Source: Deltaproteobacteria bacterium
Lineage (GTDB): Bacteria; Desulfobacterota; Dissulfuribacteria; Dissulfuribacterales; QOAL01
Assembly: GCA_026986785.1 (NCBI GenBank)
Contig: JALSNW010000051.1
Coordinates: 1 to 64,000, forward strand
DNA length: 64,000 nucleotides
Direction: 5' to 3'
Shown: one piece after another, positions 1-8,406 of the stretch
Position numbering within the stretch: the first letter of the stretch is position 1
Layout: each line of letters starts with the position of its first letter
Position numbers and translations under genes: made by a program
The notes under the pieces: model-generated
Seen by the model: the letters and a program-made list of their open reading frames with translations, nothing else
What the model was told of the DNA's origin: nothing
Database searches by the model: none

Positions 1-922
1 CTGGGGGCAATCCTCTCCTCCTCATGCCCGAAATCGTGGGCATCCTGGGGTCGTCCCATCCAGAGACTACACCCTCTTCTACCAGCCGTATCAGCTTCCT
101 CTTGCTGAGTATGGTATAGGTGAGGTTGAGTCTGGCGAATTCTATCTGCTGAGGGTGGCATTCCACCTCCAGGACGTCCAGGAACCAGTCATAGAGGGGG
201 CGGTGATCTTCAAACTCCAGGGAACATAGGGAATGGGTGATGCCTTCGATGGAATCGGACAGGCAATGGGCAAAGTCATACATGGGATATATGCACCATT
301 TGTCTCCAGTCCTGTGGTGGGGAACATGCATTATCCTATAGATGACAGGGTCTCTCATGTTGAGGTTGCCTGACGCCATGTCTATCTTGGCCCTCAGCAC
401 CCTCTGCCCATCCTTGAACTCTCCTGCCTTCATCCTCCTGAAGAGATCCAGGTTTTCCTCTACACTCCTATTCCTATACGGGCTTTCCTTTCCTGGTTCG
501 GTGAGGGTACCTCGATAGGCCCGTATCTCTTCGGGTGAAAGGTCACAGACGAATGCCTTGCCTATCTTTATGAGCTTTTCTGCATATTGATAAAACTTGT
601 CGAAATAGTCTGAGGCATAATAGAGGTGTTCCCCCCAGTCATAACCAAGCCATCTCACATCTTCTATTATGGCATCTACATATTCCTGTTCTTCCTTGGT
701 GGGATTGGTGTCATCGAAACGTAGATGACATCTCCCATTGAATTCCAGGGCAAAGCCAAAATTCATCACAATGGACTTGGCATGGCCGATATGGAGATAG
801 CCATTGGGTTCAGGGGGGAACCTCGTTATGACCTTACCCCCGTATTTGTTTGATTTTATATCTTCCAGGATTATATTTCTTATAAAATTCGAAGGTTTTT
901 TGTTTTCTTCCTTCTTGTTCAT
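1..922 (-). CDS. glnS: Glutaminyl-tRNA synthetase, N-terminal part (runs off the window)
   Basis: Charges tRNA-Gln with glutamine in the cytoplasm. The minus strand is open from an ATG at 922 to the window edge, giving about 307 residues of the class I catalytic domain. Visible motifs are the [16 protein letters not shown] signature near residue 36, [11 protein letters not shown], and an anticodon-domain approach containing [17 protein letters not shown]. The RFDDTNP and [13 protein letters not shown] blocks favour GlnRS over GluRS. The start has a good ribosome site (AGGAG, five bases before ATG). The C-terminal anticodon-binding domains lie outside the window. The gene is divergent from uvrB, with about 90 bases between the two starts. 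Confidence 0.93.
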   Translation of the reverse strand, partial: MNKKEENKKPSNFIRNIILEDIKSNKYGGKVITRFPPEPNGYLHIGHAKSIVMNFGFALEFNGRCHLRFDDTNPTKEEQEYVDAIIEDVRWLGYDWGEHLYYASDYFDKFYQYAEKLIKIGKAFVCDLSPEEIRAYRGTLTEPGKESPYRNRSVEENLDLFRRMKAGEFKDGQRVLRAKIDMASGNLNMRDPVIYRIMHVPHHRTGDKWCIYPMYDFAHCLSDSIEGITHSLCSLEFEDHRPLYDWFLDVLEVECHPQQIEFARLNLTYTILSKRKLIRLVEEGVVSGWDDPRMPTISGMRRRGLPP

Positions 923-931
923 GTCTTCTCC

Positions 932-960
932 TGAGCAGGATTTTTTCTATGCCCTATAAT
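932..960 (+). promoter_or_regulatory. Candidate sigma-70 promoter for uvrB
   Basis: TATAAT at 955-960 is a perfect -10 box. A weak -35 (TGAGCA, 932-937) lies 17 bases upstream. It lies between the divergent glnS and uvrB starts. I see no LexA-type palindrome here, so SOS control of uvrB cannot be claimed from this sequence. Confidence 0.4.
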
Positions 961-1012
961 AATGCCAAACAGCAGAGAAATTAAAGTCTCTTAAAACAGA
1001 TAATCTCTTTCT

Positions 1013-3019
1013 ATGTCAAGTTTGTTCAGACTTCATACCACATTCTCTCCTTGTGGGGACCAAGAAAAGGTCATCGAACAGCTCACAAATGGGCTGAATA
1101 GAGGGATGCGTCACCAGACCCTCCTTGGGGTGACCGGTTCTGGAAAGACATTTACAATGGCAAATGTCATAGCCCGGATCAACAGGCCTGCATTGGTAAT
1201 GGCCCCCAACAAGACCTTGGCGGCCCAGCTTTTTTCAGAGTTCAAGGCGTTTTTCCCAGAAAATGCAGTGGAATACTTCGTAAGCTATTACGACTATTAT
1301 CAGCCTGAGGCCTATATCCCCTCGTCTGATACGTATATCGAGAAGGATTCGTCCATAAACGATTTCATAGACAGGCTTAGACATTCTGCCACCCATTCCC
1401 TCTTGACGAGAGAAGACGTGATAATTGTGGCAAGCGTATCTTGCATATATGGCCTGGGCTCTCCAGAGGAATATCAGGCAATGCACCTGTATCTCAGGCA
1501 GGGAGAGGAGATGGCCAGAAGAAAGATCCTGGCCAGATTGGTCGGGATGCTTTACGAGAGGAACGATATAGACTTCCGGCGGGGTACGTTCAGGGTAAGA
1601 GGTGACGTGATAGAGATATTCCCTGCCTATGAAGAAGAGATGGCCATTCGTATCGAGCTATTCGGTGACGAGGTGGAAAGGCTTAGTCTTTTCGACCCTC
1701 TGACAGGCAAGCGTCAGGCAGACGTACCACATATCCTCGTGCACCCATCAAGCCACTATGTCACGAGTCAGGGCAATCTAGACCGTGCTATCTCTGCCAT
1801 AAAAGAGGAGTTGGAGGAAAGACTCCGATATTTTGAAAGAGAAGGAAGGCTACTGGAGGCCCAAAGGCTTGAACAACGTACCAACATGGACATAGAGATG
1901 CTCCAGGAACTCGGCTATTGTCATGGTATTGAAAATTATGCCAGACACCTGTCAGGCAGAGAGCCTGGCCAGCCTCCCCCTACCCTTTTGGACTATTTCC
2001 CACCCAATTTTGTCACCTTTGTGGATGAGAGTCACATAACCGTTCCTCAGATAAGGGGAATGTATGCAGGAGATCGCTCTCGTAAGGAGACGCTTGTGGA
2101 GTTTGGTTTTCGTCTTCCCTCGGCCCTGGACAATAGGCCCTTGAGATTCGATGAATTCCTGGAGGCCACTGGCCAGTTGATATATGTTTCTGCCACCCCA
2201 GGGCCCTATGAACTCGAGGTCTCGGATGGGGCTGTGGCAGAGCAGATCATTCGGCCTACTGGTCTCATGGACCCAAGGATGGAGGTGCGTTCAGCTCAAA
2301 ACCAGGTGGATGACCTGTTGGGCGAAATAAGAGAAGTGGTGGCAAAAGGCGGCAAGGTGCTTGTCACGACTCTTACCAAGACAATGGCCGAGGAACTGAC
2401 AGAATATTACAAGGCGGCTGGAGTGAAGGTGGAATATCTCCACTCTGACATAAAGACAGTGGAGCGCACAAAGTTGATCCAGGGCTTGAGGCAGGGGGAC
2501 TTCGATGTCCTTGTGGGCATAAACCTCTTGAGGGAGGGGTTAGACATGCCGGAGGTGTGTCTTGTGGCCGTATTGGATGCAGACAAAGAGGGCTTTTTGA
2601 GGTCGGAGAGATCTCTCATCCAGACAGCTGGGCGTGCGGCAAGGAATGTGGATGGCCTTGTCGTCCTCTATGCGGACAATGTGACAGGCTCCATGAAAAG
2701 GGCCATGTCTGAGACTGAAAGAAGACGCGCTATTCAAGAGTCCTACAACGCCAGTCATGGCATAACCCCCCAGTCCATAAAAAAGGATACCTCGGATGCA
2801 TTGACCAGGATTTATCAGGAAGACGTGGGCTGGGGAGGAGAGATACGTGAATCCGGCCCAATATATGGGGAAACATGCTCCAAAGAGGAATTGAAAGCTC
2901 TCAGGGCGAGGCTTGAAAAGGAGATGTTCGAGCTTTCAAAACAGTTGAGATTCGAAGAGGCAGCAGCCCGGCGAGATGAGATAAAGAGGATAGAACAGCA
3001 GCTTCTTGCCCTGGAATAA
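1013..3019 (+). CDS. uvrB: UvrABC excinuclease subunit B
   Basis: Damage-verification helicase of nucleotide excision repair. It is loaded by UvrA and recruits UvrC. The protein has 668 residues, normal for the family. Visible features are the Walker A GVTGSGKT (39-46), the aromatic beta-hairpin region with YDYYQPEAY, helicase motifs DESH (domain 1 end) and SATPGPYE, motif [11 protein letters not shown], and a C-terminal UVR motif ([17 protein letters not shown]) that binds UvrC. Motifs are intact throughout. It is probably transcribed alone: a strong hairpin follows its stop. Confidence 0.97.
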   Translation: MSSLFRLHTTFSPCGDQEKVIEQLTNGLNRGMRHQTLLGVTGSGKTFTMANVIARINRPALVMAPNKTLAAQLFSEFKAFFPENAVEYFVSYYDYYQPEAYIPSSDTYIEKDSSINDFIDRLRHSATHSLLTREDVIIVASVSCIYGLGSPEEYQAMHLYLRQGEEMARRKILARLVGMLYERNDIDFRRGTFRVRGDVIEIFPAYEEEMAIRIELFGDEVERLSLFDPLTGKRQADVPHILVHPSSHYVTSQGNLDRAISAIKEELEERLRYFEREGRLLEAQRLEQRTNMDIEMLQELGYCHGIENYARHLSGREPGQPPPTLLDYFPPNFVTFVDESHITVPQIRGMYAGDRSRKETLVEFGFRLPSALDNRPLRFDEFLEATGQLIYVSATPGPYELEVSDGAVAEQIIRPTGLMDPRMEVRSAQNQVDDLLGEIREVVAKGGKVLVTTLTKTMAEELTEYYKAAGVKVEYLHSDIKTVERTKLIQGLRQGDFDVLVGINLLREGLDMPEVCLVAVLDADKEGFLRSERSLIQTAGRAARNVDGLVVLYADNVTGSMKRAMSETERRRAIQESYNASHGITPQSIKKDTSDALTRIYQEDVGWGGEIRESGPIYGETCSKEELKALRARLEKEMFELSKQLRFEEAAARRDEIKRIEQQLLALE

Positions 3020-3048
3020 GTATTTGTTTGCGTCTTGGTTTCGATAAT

Positions 3049-3083
3049 TCTTGGCCATCTTGAGGTGTCGAGATCGGCCAAGA
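3049..3083 (+). terminator. Long imperfect hairpin after uvrB
   Basis: The arm TCTTGGCCATCTTGA (3049-3063) pairs with TCGAGATCGGCCAAGA (3068-3083) around a GGTG loop, with one bulged C and one G-U pair. That is about 15 base pairs, starting 30 bases after the uvrB stop. The nearest T-run is at 3110-3116, so it is not a textbook intrinsic terminator. It may act as a terminator or mRNA 3' stabiliser. Confidence 0.45.
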
Positions 3084-3366
3084 GAAGATCTCGGCCCCCA
3101 AAACCGTTTTTTTGAGAATGGGATATTGCACTTTTTTTCACCTACTTATGTCCCTTTTTAACAAATAACAAGGCAATAACTTGGGGTTTTCAAGCAAAAA
3201 TGACTTTTCAGTCATTCTCAAATCCTTTATAAAGGCATGTAAAAATACATGTCAATTATCTGAACCCCAACAGCAGGACAAAGGATGGAGACTTCGAGGT
3301 TGTTTCCCCTTTGGGTAATAGTGGCTGTTTTGTGCAAAAAAATAAAAAAACGACCCAAGATAGATT
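3084..3366. other. Intergenic stretch uvrB to methyltransferase, no gene seen
   Basis: AT-rich. It contains two small perfect hairpins: AATGACT-TTTC-AGTCATT at 3199-3216 and CATGTA-AAAA-TACATG at 3236-3251. Neither is followed by a convincing T-run. They could be operator-like sites for the downstream methyltransferase. No tRNA or convincing small protein was found. Confidence 0.35.
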
Positions 3367-3963
3367 ATGAGACAGATGAATGGACGAACCTTTTTCTTTC
3401 AGGAATTTCTAAAGCATCCCCTTCAGATTGGCTCTGTGATACCGAGTTCGCGATTTCTGGAGAAAAGGGTGGTGGATACGGCCAAGGTTAACTCTGCCAG
3501 ATTCATCGTTGAGCTTGGCCCAGGCATTGGAGGGATTACAAAGGCAGTGCTCGAGGCTGCTGGGCAGGACTTTAGGCTCTTGAGTATAGAGATCAATCCA
3601 AATTTTCATGCATTTATCAAAAATATAAGAGATGAGCGTCTAATCGCCCATCTCGGAGATGCAAGGGAACTTGGACAGATAATCGATCGGTACGGGCTTG
3701 GAGCCCCGGATGCAGTCATATCCGGCATCCCCTTTTCCACCATGAGTGAAAGTTGCGGTTCCAAGATAATAAGATCTATCTTCGACGTATTGGCTCCAGG
3801 GGGGCGTTTTGTGGCATATCAATTGAGCAGTCGGGTCATATCCCTGTGTAAACCAGTAATGGGAGAGGGCGAGATCATGCTCGAATTTCTGAATATACCC
3901 CCCATGAGGGTATGCTGCTGGAGAAAGTCCAACGGAAATGGGGACAAAGCAACCAAGGGTTGA
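3367..3963 (+). CDS. SAM-dependent methyltransferase, phospholipid N-methyltransferase (PmtA)-like
   Basis: 198 residues with the N-terminal signature QIGSVIPSSRFL followed by the SAM-binding glycine motif VELGPGIGGITKAVL (about residues 49-63) and the acidic residue of motif II (LLSIEINPNF). This pattern is typical of the rRNA-adenine-dimethylase-like / phospholipid N-methyltransferase group, which methylates phosphatidylethanolamine at the inner membrane. The substrate cannot be fixed from sequence. No transmembrane segment is evident. An alternative start three codons later (3376) is equally possible because neither has a strong ribosome site. It converges on the gene ending at 4070. Confidence 0.7.
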   Translation: MRQMNGRTFFFQEFLKHPLQIGSVIPSSRFLEKRVVDTAKVNSARFIVELGPGIGGITKAVLEAAGQDFRLLSIEINPNFHAFIKNIRDERLIAHLGDARELGQIIDRYGLGAPDAVISGIPFSTMSESCGSKIIRSIFDVLAPGGRFVAYQLSSRVISLCKPVMGEGEIMLEFLNIPPMRVCCWRKSNGNGDKATKG

Positions 3964-4069
3964 TGTCGAGCCTTCAAAAATAGTATTGCCTGGACAATAG
4001 AGAAGAGCCCCTGGGAAGGGCCCAGACAGAGGACAGACGGCAACTCGGTGCAAGATCAAGGCATGGAGC

Positions 4070-4591
4070 TCAGCTGGGCTTGGCAGATGGTGTTTGTTCT
4101 ACCACAAGGCCGTACGCCTTTCCCACCCTGTAGACCATCTCCATGAATCCTTTGGGGAGAGGGGCGTTTCGCTCTTCCAGCAGGATGCCATAGTCCTTTG
4201 CCTTTGCAAGTACTGCCAGGCTGTAATCCGGCATGCCATCTTGGTGGTTGCATAGAAAATGCATGCGCAGGGCATCTGTCAGGGGTATGAGGAGATCCTC
4301 GAAGTTTTTTGGCACATTTCTCAACTCCTCCTGGATTAGGGAGGCATTTTTTGAGGCGAAGGCGGCAAATTCCTTCTCTGGATTCTGGATGCCAAACAGT
4401 TCATTCAAGATGGCACCTGCGAGCATCTGGCTAAATTTTTTGCCCCTTTCTGGGTGATTCCCCATGAGATGGTCACGCATCCGGATGAAGAAGACCATTC
4501 GTACAATGTCTATGCCTTCTCTAAGTGTCTGTATAAATTCACGATCCATTTGTTTGTCTTGGTATGTATTGTCAGTATGACGGGGATTCAT
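4070..4591 (-). CDS. Conserved-looking protein of unknown function
   Basis: 173 residues, not recognised. The ATG at 4591 is preceded by AGGAAA at a suitable distance. A second ATG 14 codons later is possible. The sequence is soluble, mostly helical, and rich in Met and charged residues (for example IVRMVFFIRMRDHL and LTDALRMHFLCNH). It has no signal peptide, membrane segment or Cys motif. Codon use resembles its neighbours. It stands alone between the methyltransferase (convergent) and rpsA (divergent). No function is proposed. Confidence 0.6.
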   Translation of the reverse strand: MNPRHTDNTYQDKQMDREFIQTLREGIDIVRMVFFIRMRDHLMGNHPERGKKFSQMLAGAILNELFGIQNPEKEFAAFASKNASLIQEELRNVPKNFEDLLIPLTDALRMHFLCNHQDGMPDYSLAVLAKAKDYGILLEERNAPLPKGFMEMVYRVGKAYGLVVEQTPSAKPS

Positions 4592-4732
4592 TTTTATTTC
4601 CTTAATGATAAAAGTTACAATGACACTGGGTTGGAGACTTTAATTGAATCTGGTTTGATTGTCGATTGGCTTTTTTCTCTTTTTTCTTTCTGTGAGGGGT
4701 TTTCTGCATGTATGATGTTTTCAATTTGTTCA

Positions 4733-4761
4733 TTGAACTTTGCTCCATATCCTGTTATAAA
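4733..4761 (+). promoter_or_regulatory. Sigma-70 promoter for rpsA
   Basis: TTGAAC (4733-4738) and TATAAA (4756-4761) are separated by exactly 17 bases, giving a predicted start of transcription about 30 bases before the rpsA ATG. A strong AGGGGG ribosome site follows at 4781-4786. Confidence 0.7.
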
Positions 4762-4796
4762 AGCGAATTTAACGTTTTGTAGGGGGTCTTTCGTAA

Positions 4797-6665
4797 ATGG
4801 AAAAGGTAACCGAAGTAAATGAGAACATTTCAAACACCGCGTCAGCCGCGGACACAGCCGAGACAAAGGCTGCAGAAACACCTGCTCCTGCAGAAGATAC
4901 GACTTCTGCTATCGTAGAAAACGAGCAGGCTTCTGATGTCTCTCCAGAGGATGAAGAGGCATCAGACATGAGCCAATTCGAAGAGCTTTTTGAACAGAGC
5001 CTTCGCTCTTTCCAGGAAGGTGAAATCATAGAAGGTACCGTGGTCAGTGTTCAAAATGACTACGTCATGGTTGATATAGGGTATAAATCCGAGGGTCTGA
5101 TTCCATCCAGAGAATTTGTCAATGGAGATGGGAATCTCAATGTCAAGCCTGGAGATGTGATAGAGGTCTTGCTTGAACGTTGGAATCCAGAGGATGGTAG
5201 TCTCAGGCTGTCCTATTCCAGGGCTATCAGAAGAAAGGTCTGGGATGAGGTGATCAAAGCCTATGAGGCAAAAGAGCCAATAGAGGTAACCACTGTCTCC
5301 AAGGTGAAAGGCGGGCTTACCGTAAGGATCGGAGAGAGCATTGGTGGTATAAAGGCCTTTTTGCCCTATTCTCAGATTGACGTTCGTCCACATCCAAATC
5401 TGGATAACATGATCGGCCAAAAGTTCATGTGTTCCATCCTCGATTATAACAGGAAGAGGGAGAATGTGGTCGTCTCCAGAAGGGAGCTCCTGGAAAAGGA
5501 GATGGAGGAAAAGAAGAAGGAGACCCTGGAATCCCTTGAAGAAGGTCAGGAAAGAGAAGGGGTGGTCAAAAATATAACAGACTACGGTGTATTCGTGGAC
5601 CTTGGCGGCATAGATGGTCTTCTCCATGTGACAGATATCTCCTGGGGTAGGGTCGAGCATCCTTCAAAGGTCTTCAAGGTGGGAGATGTGGTCAAGGTCA
5701 AGGTACTCTCTTTTGACAGGGAAAAAGAGAAGGTAGCTCTTGGTATCAAGCAACTCTCGGAAGATCCCTGGCTCAGGGCAGCGGAAAAGTATCCCGAGGA
5801 AACGAGGGTGACTGGTAAGGTGGTGAGCCTCACCGAATACGGCGCCTTTGTCCAACTCGAAGAGGGAGTGGAGGGTCTCATCCATGTCTCCGAGATGTCT
5901 TGGACCAAGAGAATTCGTCATCCCAAACAGGTGCTGAGTGTGGGGGACGAAGTAGAGACCATGGTCTTGAAGGTGGATCCTGAGGCGAGGCGTATATCCC
6001 TTGGCCTCAAGCAAGTGAAACCCAATCCCTGGGATCTGGTCAAGGAGCGTTATCCAGAAGGTACCGTGATCGAGGGCAAGGTCAAAAATATTACTGAATT
6101 CGGGTTGTTCATAGGTATTGAAGAAGGGATAGATGGCCTTGTTCATATCTCTGACCTGTCTTGGAGTAAGCGTATCAAGCATCCATCCGAGATGTTCAAG
6201 AAGGGAGACAAGATACAGGCAGTCGTCCTCAATATAGACAAGGAGAAGGAAAGGTTTTCCCTTGGGGTGAAACAGCTTCATCCCGATCCCTGGGAGTCGG
6301 CACCTGAGAGATATCCTGTTGGCAGCAGGGTCTCTGGTAAGATCACAAATGTTACGGATTTTGGTATATTCGTAGAGTTGGAAGAGGGTATAGAGGGTCT
6401 GATACATGTTTCAGAGATCGCTCCTGGAAGGCCCAAGAGCCCGGTAGGCAAATATGAGATTGGGGATGAAATCACTGCTATGGTGATAAACGTTTCGCCA
6501 AAGGATAGAAGGATAGGGCTTTCTATCAAAAAGATGGCAGAGGACGAAGAGAGGTCATTTTTCTCTGAATACAGCTCGAGCAAGGCTGCTCCTACAACCC
6601 TTGGTCTTCTCCTCCAGGAGGAATTGGGCCAGAAGGACAAGAAGAATTCCGAGGACAAGGAGTAA
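4797..6665 (+). CDS. rpsA: 30S ribosomal protein S1
   Basis: Binds mRNA on the small ribosomal subunit and helps initiation on structured messages. It has 622 residues with six S1 (OB-fold) repeats. The first two are diverged (starting GEIIEGTVVSVQ and IEVTTVSKVKGG). The last four are near-copies of each other, each carrying a [YF]G[VAIL]F[VI] core followed by HVSE or HVTD-type strands. Residues 1-70 are an Ala/Glu/Ser-rich acidic extension before the first domain, longer than in E. coli S1. The protein ends in a charged Lys/Glu tail. sppA follows 18 bases downstream. Confidence 0.95.
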   Translation: MEKVTEVNENISNTASAADTAETKAAETPAPAEDTTSAIVENEQASDVSPEDEEASDMSQFEELFEQSLRSFQEGEIIEGTVVSVQNDYVMVDIGYKSEGLIPSREFVNGDGNLNVKPGDVIEVLLERWNPEDGSLRLSYSRAIRRKVWDEVIKAYEAKEPIEVTTVSKVKGGLTVRIGESIGGIKAFLPYSQIDVRPHPNLDNMIGQKFMCSILDYNRKRENVVVSRRELLEKEMEEKKKETLESLEEGQEREGVVKNITDYGVFVDLGGIDGLLHVTDISWGRVEHPSKVFKVGDVVKVKVLSFDREKEKVALGIKQLSEDPWLRAAEKYPEETRVTGKVVSLTEYGAFVQLEEGVEGLIHVSEMSWTKRIRHPKQVLSVGDEVETMVLKVDPEARRISLGLKQVKPNPWDLVKERYPEGTVIEGKVKNITEFGLFIGIEEGIDGLVHISDLSWSKRIKHPSEMFKKGDKIQAVVLNIDKEKERFSLGVKQLHPDPWESAPERYPVGSRVSGKITNVTDFGIFVELEEGIEGLIHVSEIAPGRPKSPVGKYEIGDEITAMVINVSPKDRRIGLSIKKMAEDEERSFFSEYSSSKAAPTTLGLLLQEELGQKDKKNSEDKE

Positions 6666-6683
6666 AAGAAATCCTGTTTACAT

Positions 6684-7607
6684 ATGGAAGATAAATCGCG
6701 CTGGGGCAGCCGCTCCAGCATCTTTGTAATAGTCCTTGCAACCATTGGAGGGCTTACCCTCATGGGTTTTTTCTTTACTGTCCTCACTACGATCTTCTTG
6801 TTGAAGGCTGGAGTGGAATCGGTTACCCAGTCCTCAGGCGACAAGATAGGTGTGGTAGAGATATTTGGAGTTATCACCACCCCTGAAAAGGTCATCGATG
6901 CCCTGAAACAATTCAAAAAAAACGATCAGGTCAAGGCTGTGGTCCTCAGGATCGACAGCCCTGGCGGGGCAGTTGGGGCATCCCAGGAGATATATCAGGA
7001 GGCGAAAAGGCTCGACAGAATAAAGCCCGTTGTGGCCTCTTTTGGTAATACGGCTGCCTCAGGTGGATACTATTCTGCCATGGGAGCTCGCTATATAGTG
7101 GCAAATCCCGGTACAGTCACTGGAAGTATCGGAGTAATCATGAAGCTGCCGAATGTCCAGAAGCTACTTGAGCGGTTGGGTATAAAGACTACTGTCATAA
7201 AGAGTGGGAAGTTGAAGGATCTGGCTTCTATCACCAGGGAGCTCAGTCCAGAGGAGCGGGCTGTGCTCAAATCTGTCATGGATGATATCCACAAACAGTT
7301 TATCCAGGCAGTGGCCTCGAGCAGACATCTTTCCATGGAAAAGGTGACAGCCCTTGCAGATGGTAGGATCTTTTCTGGGGAACAGGCCAAAGAATTAGGC
7401 CTGTTGGATGAACTGGGCAATTTCTCAGTGGCCCTGGATAAGGCTGCCAAACTTGCTGGAATAGAGGGGCAGTGGGAGGTCCTGTATCCAAAGAAAGACA
7501 AGATAAGTGCCTTGCGAGAGATATTGGAGGAGTCAGGGGCTAGGACCCTGGCCAACTTGGTAGATCTCGTTGTTCAGAAGAATTCTGTCTATGTAGTTCC
7601 CGAGTGA
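6684..7607 (+). CDS. sppA: Signal peptide peptidase SppA, short (36-kDa) type
   Basis: A membrane-anchored serine protease that degrades cleaved signal peptides and small membrane fragments. 307 residues: one N-terminal transmembrane segment (about 13-42, IFVIVLATIGGLTLMGFFFT), then a ClpP-like S49 fold. The nucleophile Ser is in NTAASGGYYSAMGA (about 116) and the general-base Lys in IKSGKLKDL (about 168). It is half the length of E. coli SppA (one domain instead of two), as in many anaerobes and Bacillus. It sits between rpsA and an IHF-type gene, a common arrangement in this group. Confidence 0.93.
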   Translation: MEDKSRWGSRSSIFVIVLATIGGLTLMGFFFTVLTTIFLLKAGVESVTQSSGDKIGVVEIFGVITTPEKVIDALKQFKKNDQVKAVVLRIDSPGGAVGASQEIYQEAKRLDRIKPVVASFGNTAASGGYYSAMGARYIVANPGTVTGSIGVIMKLPNVQKLLERLGIKTTVIKSGKLKDLASITRELSPEERAVLKSVMDDIHKQFIQAVASSRHLSMEKVTALADGRIFSGEQAKELGLLDELGNFSVALDKAAKLAGIEGQWEVLYPKKDKISALREILEESGARTLANLVDLVVQKNSVYVVPE

Positions 7608-7620
7608 CCTGGAGGGGGAT

Positions 7621-7914
7621 ATGGTAAAAGCTGATCTGCTGCGCAGATTAAAGGCCGAATTCCCGGAATACACCGCTTCCGATCTCAAGGATGTCCTTGA
7701 TCTCATATTCGAGCATATGTGTCAGTCCCTGTGTGCATGTAATAGGATAGAGATAAGAGGCTTTGGTAGTTTTGTTGTGCGTCCCCAAAAGGAGAGAGAA
7801 TTTATCAACCCAAAAAATGGGAAGAAAACATATTATCCCAAGAGATATCGAATAGTTTTTCGTCCTGGTAAGAAACTGAGAAAGACCTGCCAAAATTTTT
7901 CCCCAAACAATTGA
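7621..7914 (+). CDS. ihfB: HU/IHF-family DNA-binding protein (IHF beta-like)
   Basis: A small DNA-bending nucleoid protein. It has 97 residues, the family length, with the diagnostic core IEIRGFGSFVVRPQKERE and the DNA-arm motif NPKNGKK followed by FRPGKKLR. The start has a very strong ribosome site (GGAGGGGG). In E. coli ihfB likewise lies just after rpsA, which supports IHF-beta over HU. It is very likely co-transcribed with rpsA and sppA. Specificity (IHF versus HU) is inferred mainly from this context. Confidence 0.85.
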   Translation: MVKADLLRRLKAEFPEYTASDLKDVLDLIFEHMCQSLCACNRIEIRGFGSFVVRPQKEREFINPKNGKKTYYPKRYRIVFRPGKKLRKTCQNFSPNN

Positions 7915-8241
7915 CCCGGATTGTGCAACTAACAGATCTGCCGAAGACGTGAGGAGGGTATTGCTATTTCAACTACCCGACAATAAAGCAGATTCGGGAA
8001 GCCTTCGAGCCCTTGTGGCTTAAAATCCCTGAAGGTTTATCATTACTTTAGACTGAAAATACAATGGTATCAGATACATTCTGGCCATGCAATCATTCAA
8101 AGGATTACTTTTCTTACGCGCTTGAAGTGCATAATCTGGGCTTAGATAGTCTTTCATTCGTTTCCTTCTTAAAAGATTAACAAAAAATGGTAGGCGTGCC
8201 ATTGGGCGCACATAGATTTGAGAATTTTGGTACAGTCTATC
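7915..8241. other. Gene-poor stretch with a possible gene remnant
   Basis: No convincing gene. On the plus strand, after a TGA, about 24 codons are open and protein-like (reading ...IKQIREAFEPLWLK..., ending TAG at 8050-8052) but have no start or upstream extension. This could be a decayed C-terminus. A 63-codon minus-strand frame (8020-8211) has no credible ribosome site or homology. No tRNA or RNA fold was recognised. Confidence 0.35.
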
Positions 8242-8270
8242 TTGACAAACTTTTCTAAGTATTCTTTAAT
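8242..8270 (+). promoter_or_regulatory. Sigma-70 promoter for the di-heme peroxidase gene
   Basis: A perfect TTGACA (8242-8247), a 17-base spacer and TTTAAT (8265-8270). The expected transcript starts near 8277, leaving about 130 bases of leader before the ATG at 8407. That leader carries the palindromes listed below. Confidence 0.65.
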
Positions 8271-8292
8271 TAAATATATGCAAAATATAGCA

Positions 8293-8310
8293 TGTAGTTA
8301 ATTAACTACA
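8293..8310. promoter_or_regulatory. 18-bp perfect palindrome (operator-like) in peroxidase leader
   Basis: TGTAGTTAATTAACTACA is identical to its reverse complement. It starts about 16 bases downstream of the predicted transcription start, a typical position for a repressor operator. The regulator is unknown. It does not match the FNR, Fur or OxyR consensus as I know them. Confidence 0.55.
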
Positions 8311-8334
8311 CCTTTTAGTCAATTATAATTAATA

Positions 8335-8355
8335 GTTTTCGCGGGCCCGTAAAAC
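8335..8355. promoter_or_regulatory. GC-core inverted repeat in peroxidase leader
   Basis: An inverted repeat with outer arms GTTTT and AAAAC around the 8-bp palindrome CGGGCCCG, slightly asymmetric (CG on the left, T on the right). It may fold in RNA or bind a dimeric regulator. A further loose repeat (TTGTcGTC-AAAA-GACtACAA) follows near 8366-8385. Confidence 0.4.
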
Positions 8356-8406
8356 ATAGGTATAGTTGTCGTCAAAAGACTACAAATCAAGAAATCAGGA
8401 GAACTT

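Noticed and set aside
3285-3491. 68-codon gene overlapping the methyltransferase start
   Set aside because: It overlaps the clear methyltransferase frame, which has the SAM-binding motif; poor composition.
8020-8211. 63-codon minus-strand gene upstream of the peroxidase
   Set aside because: No ribosome site, odd composition and no family resemblance.
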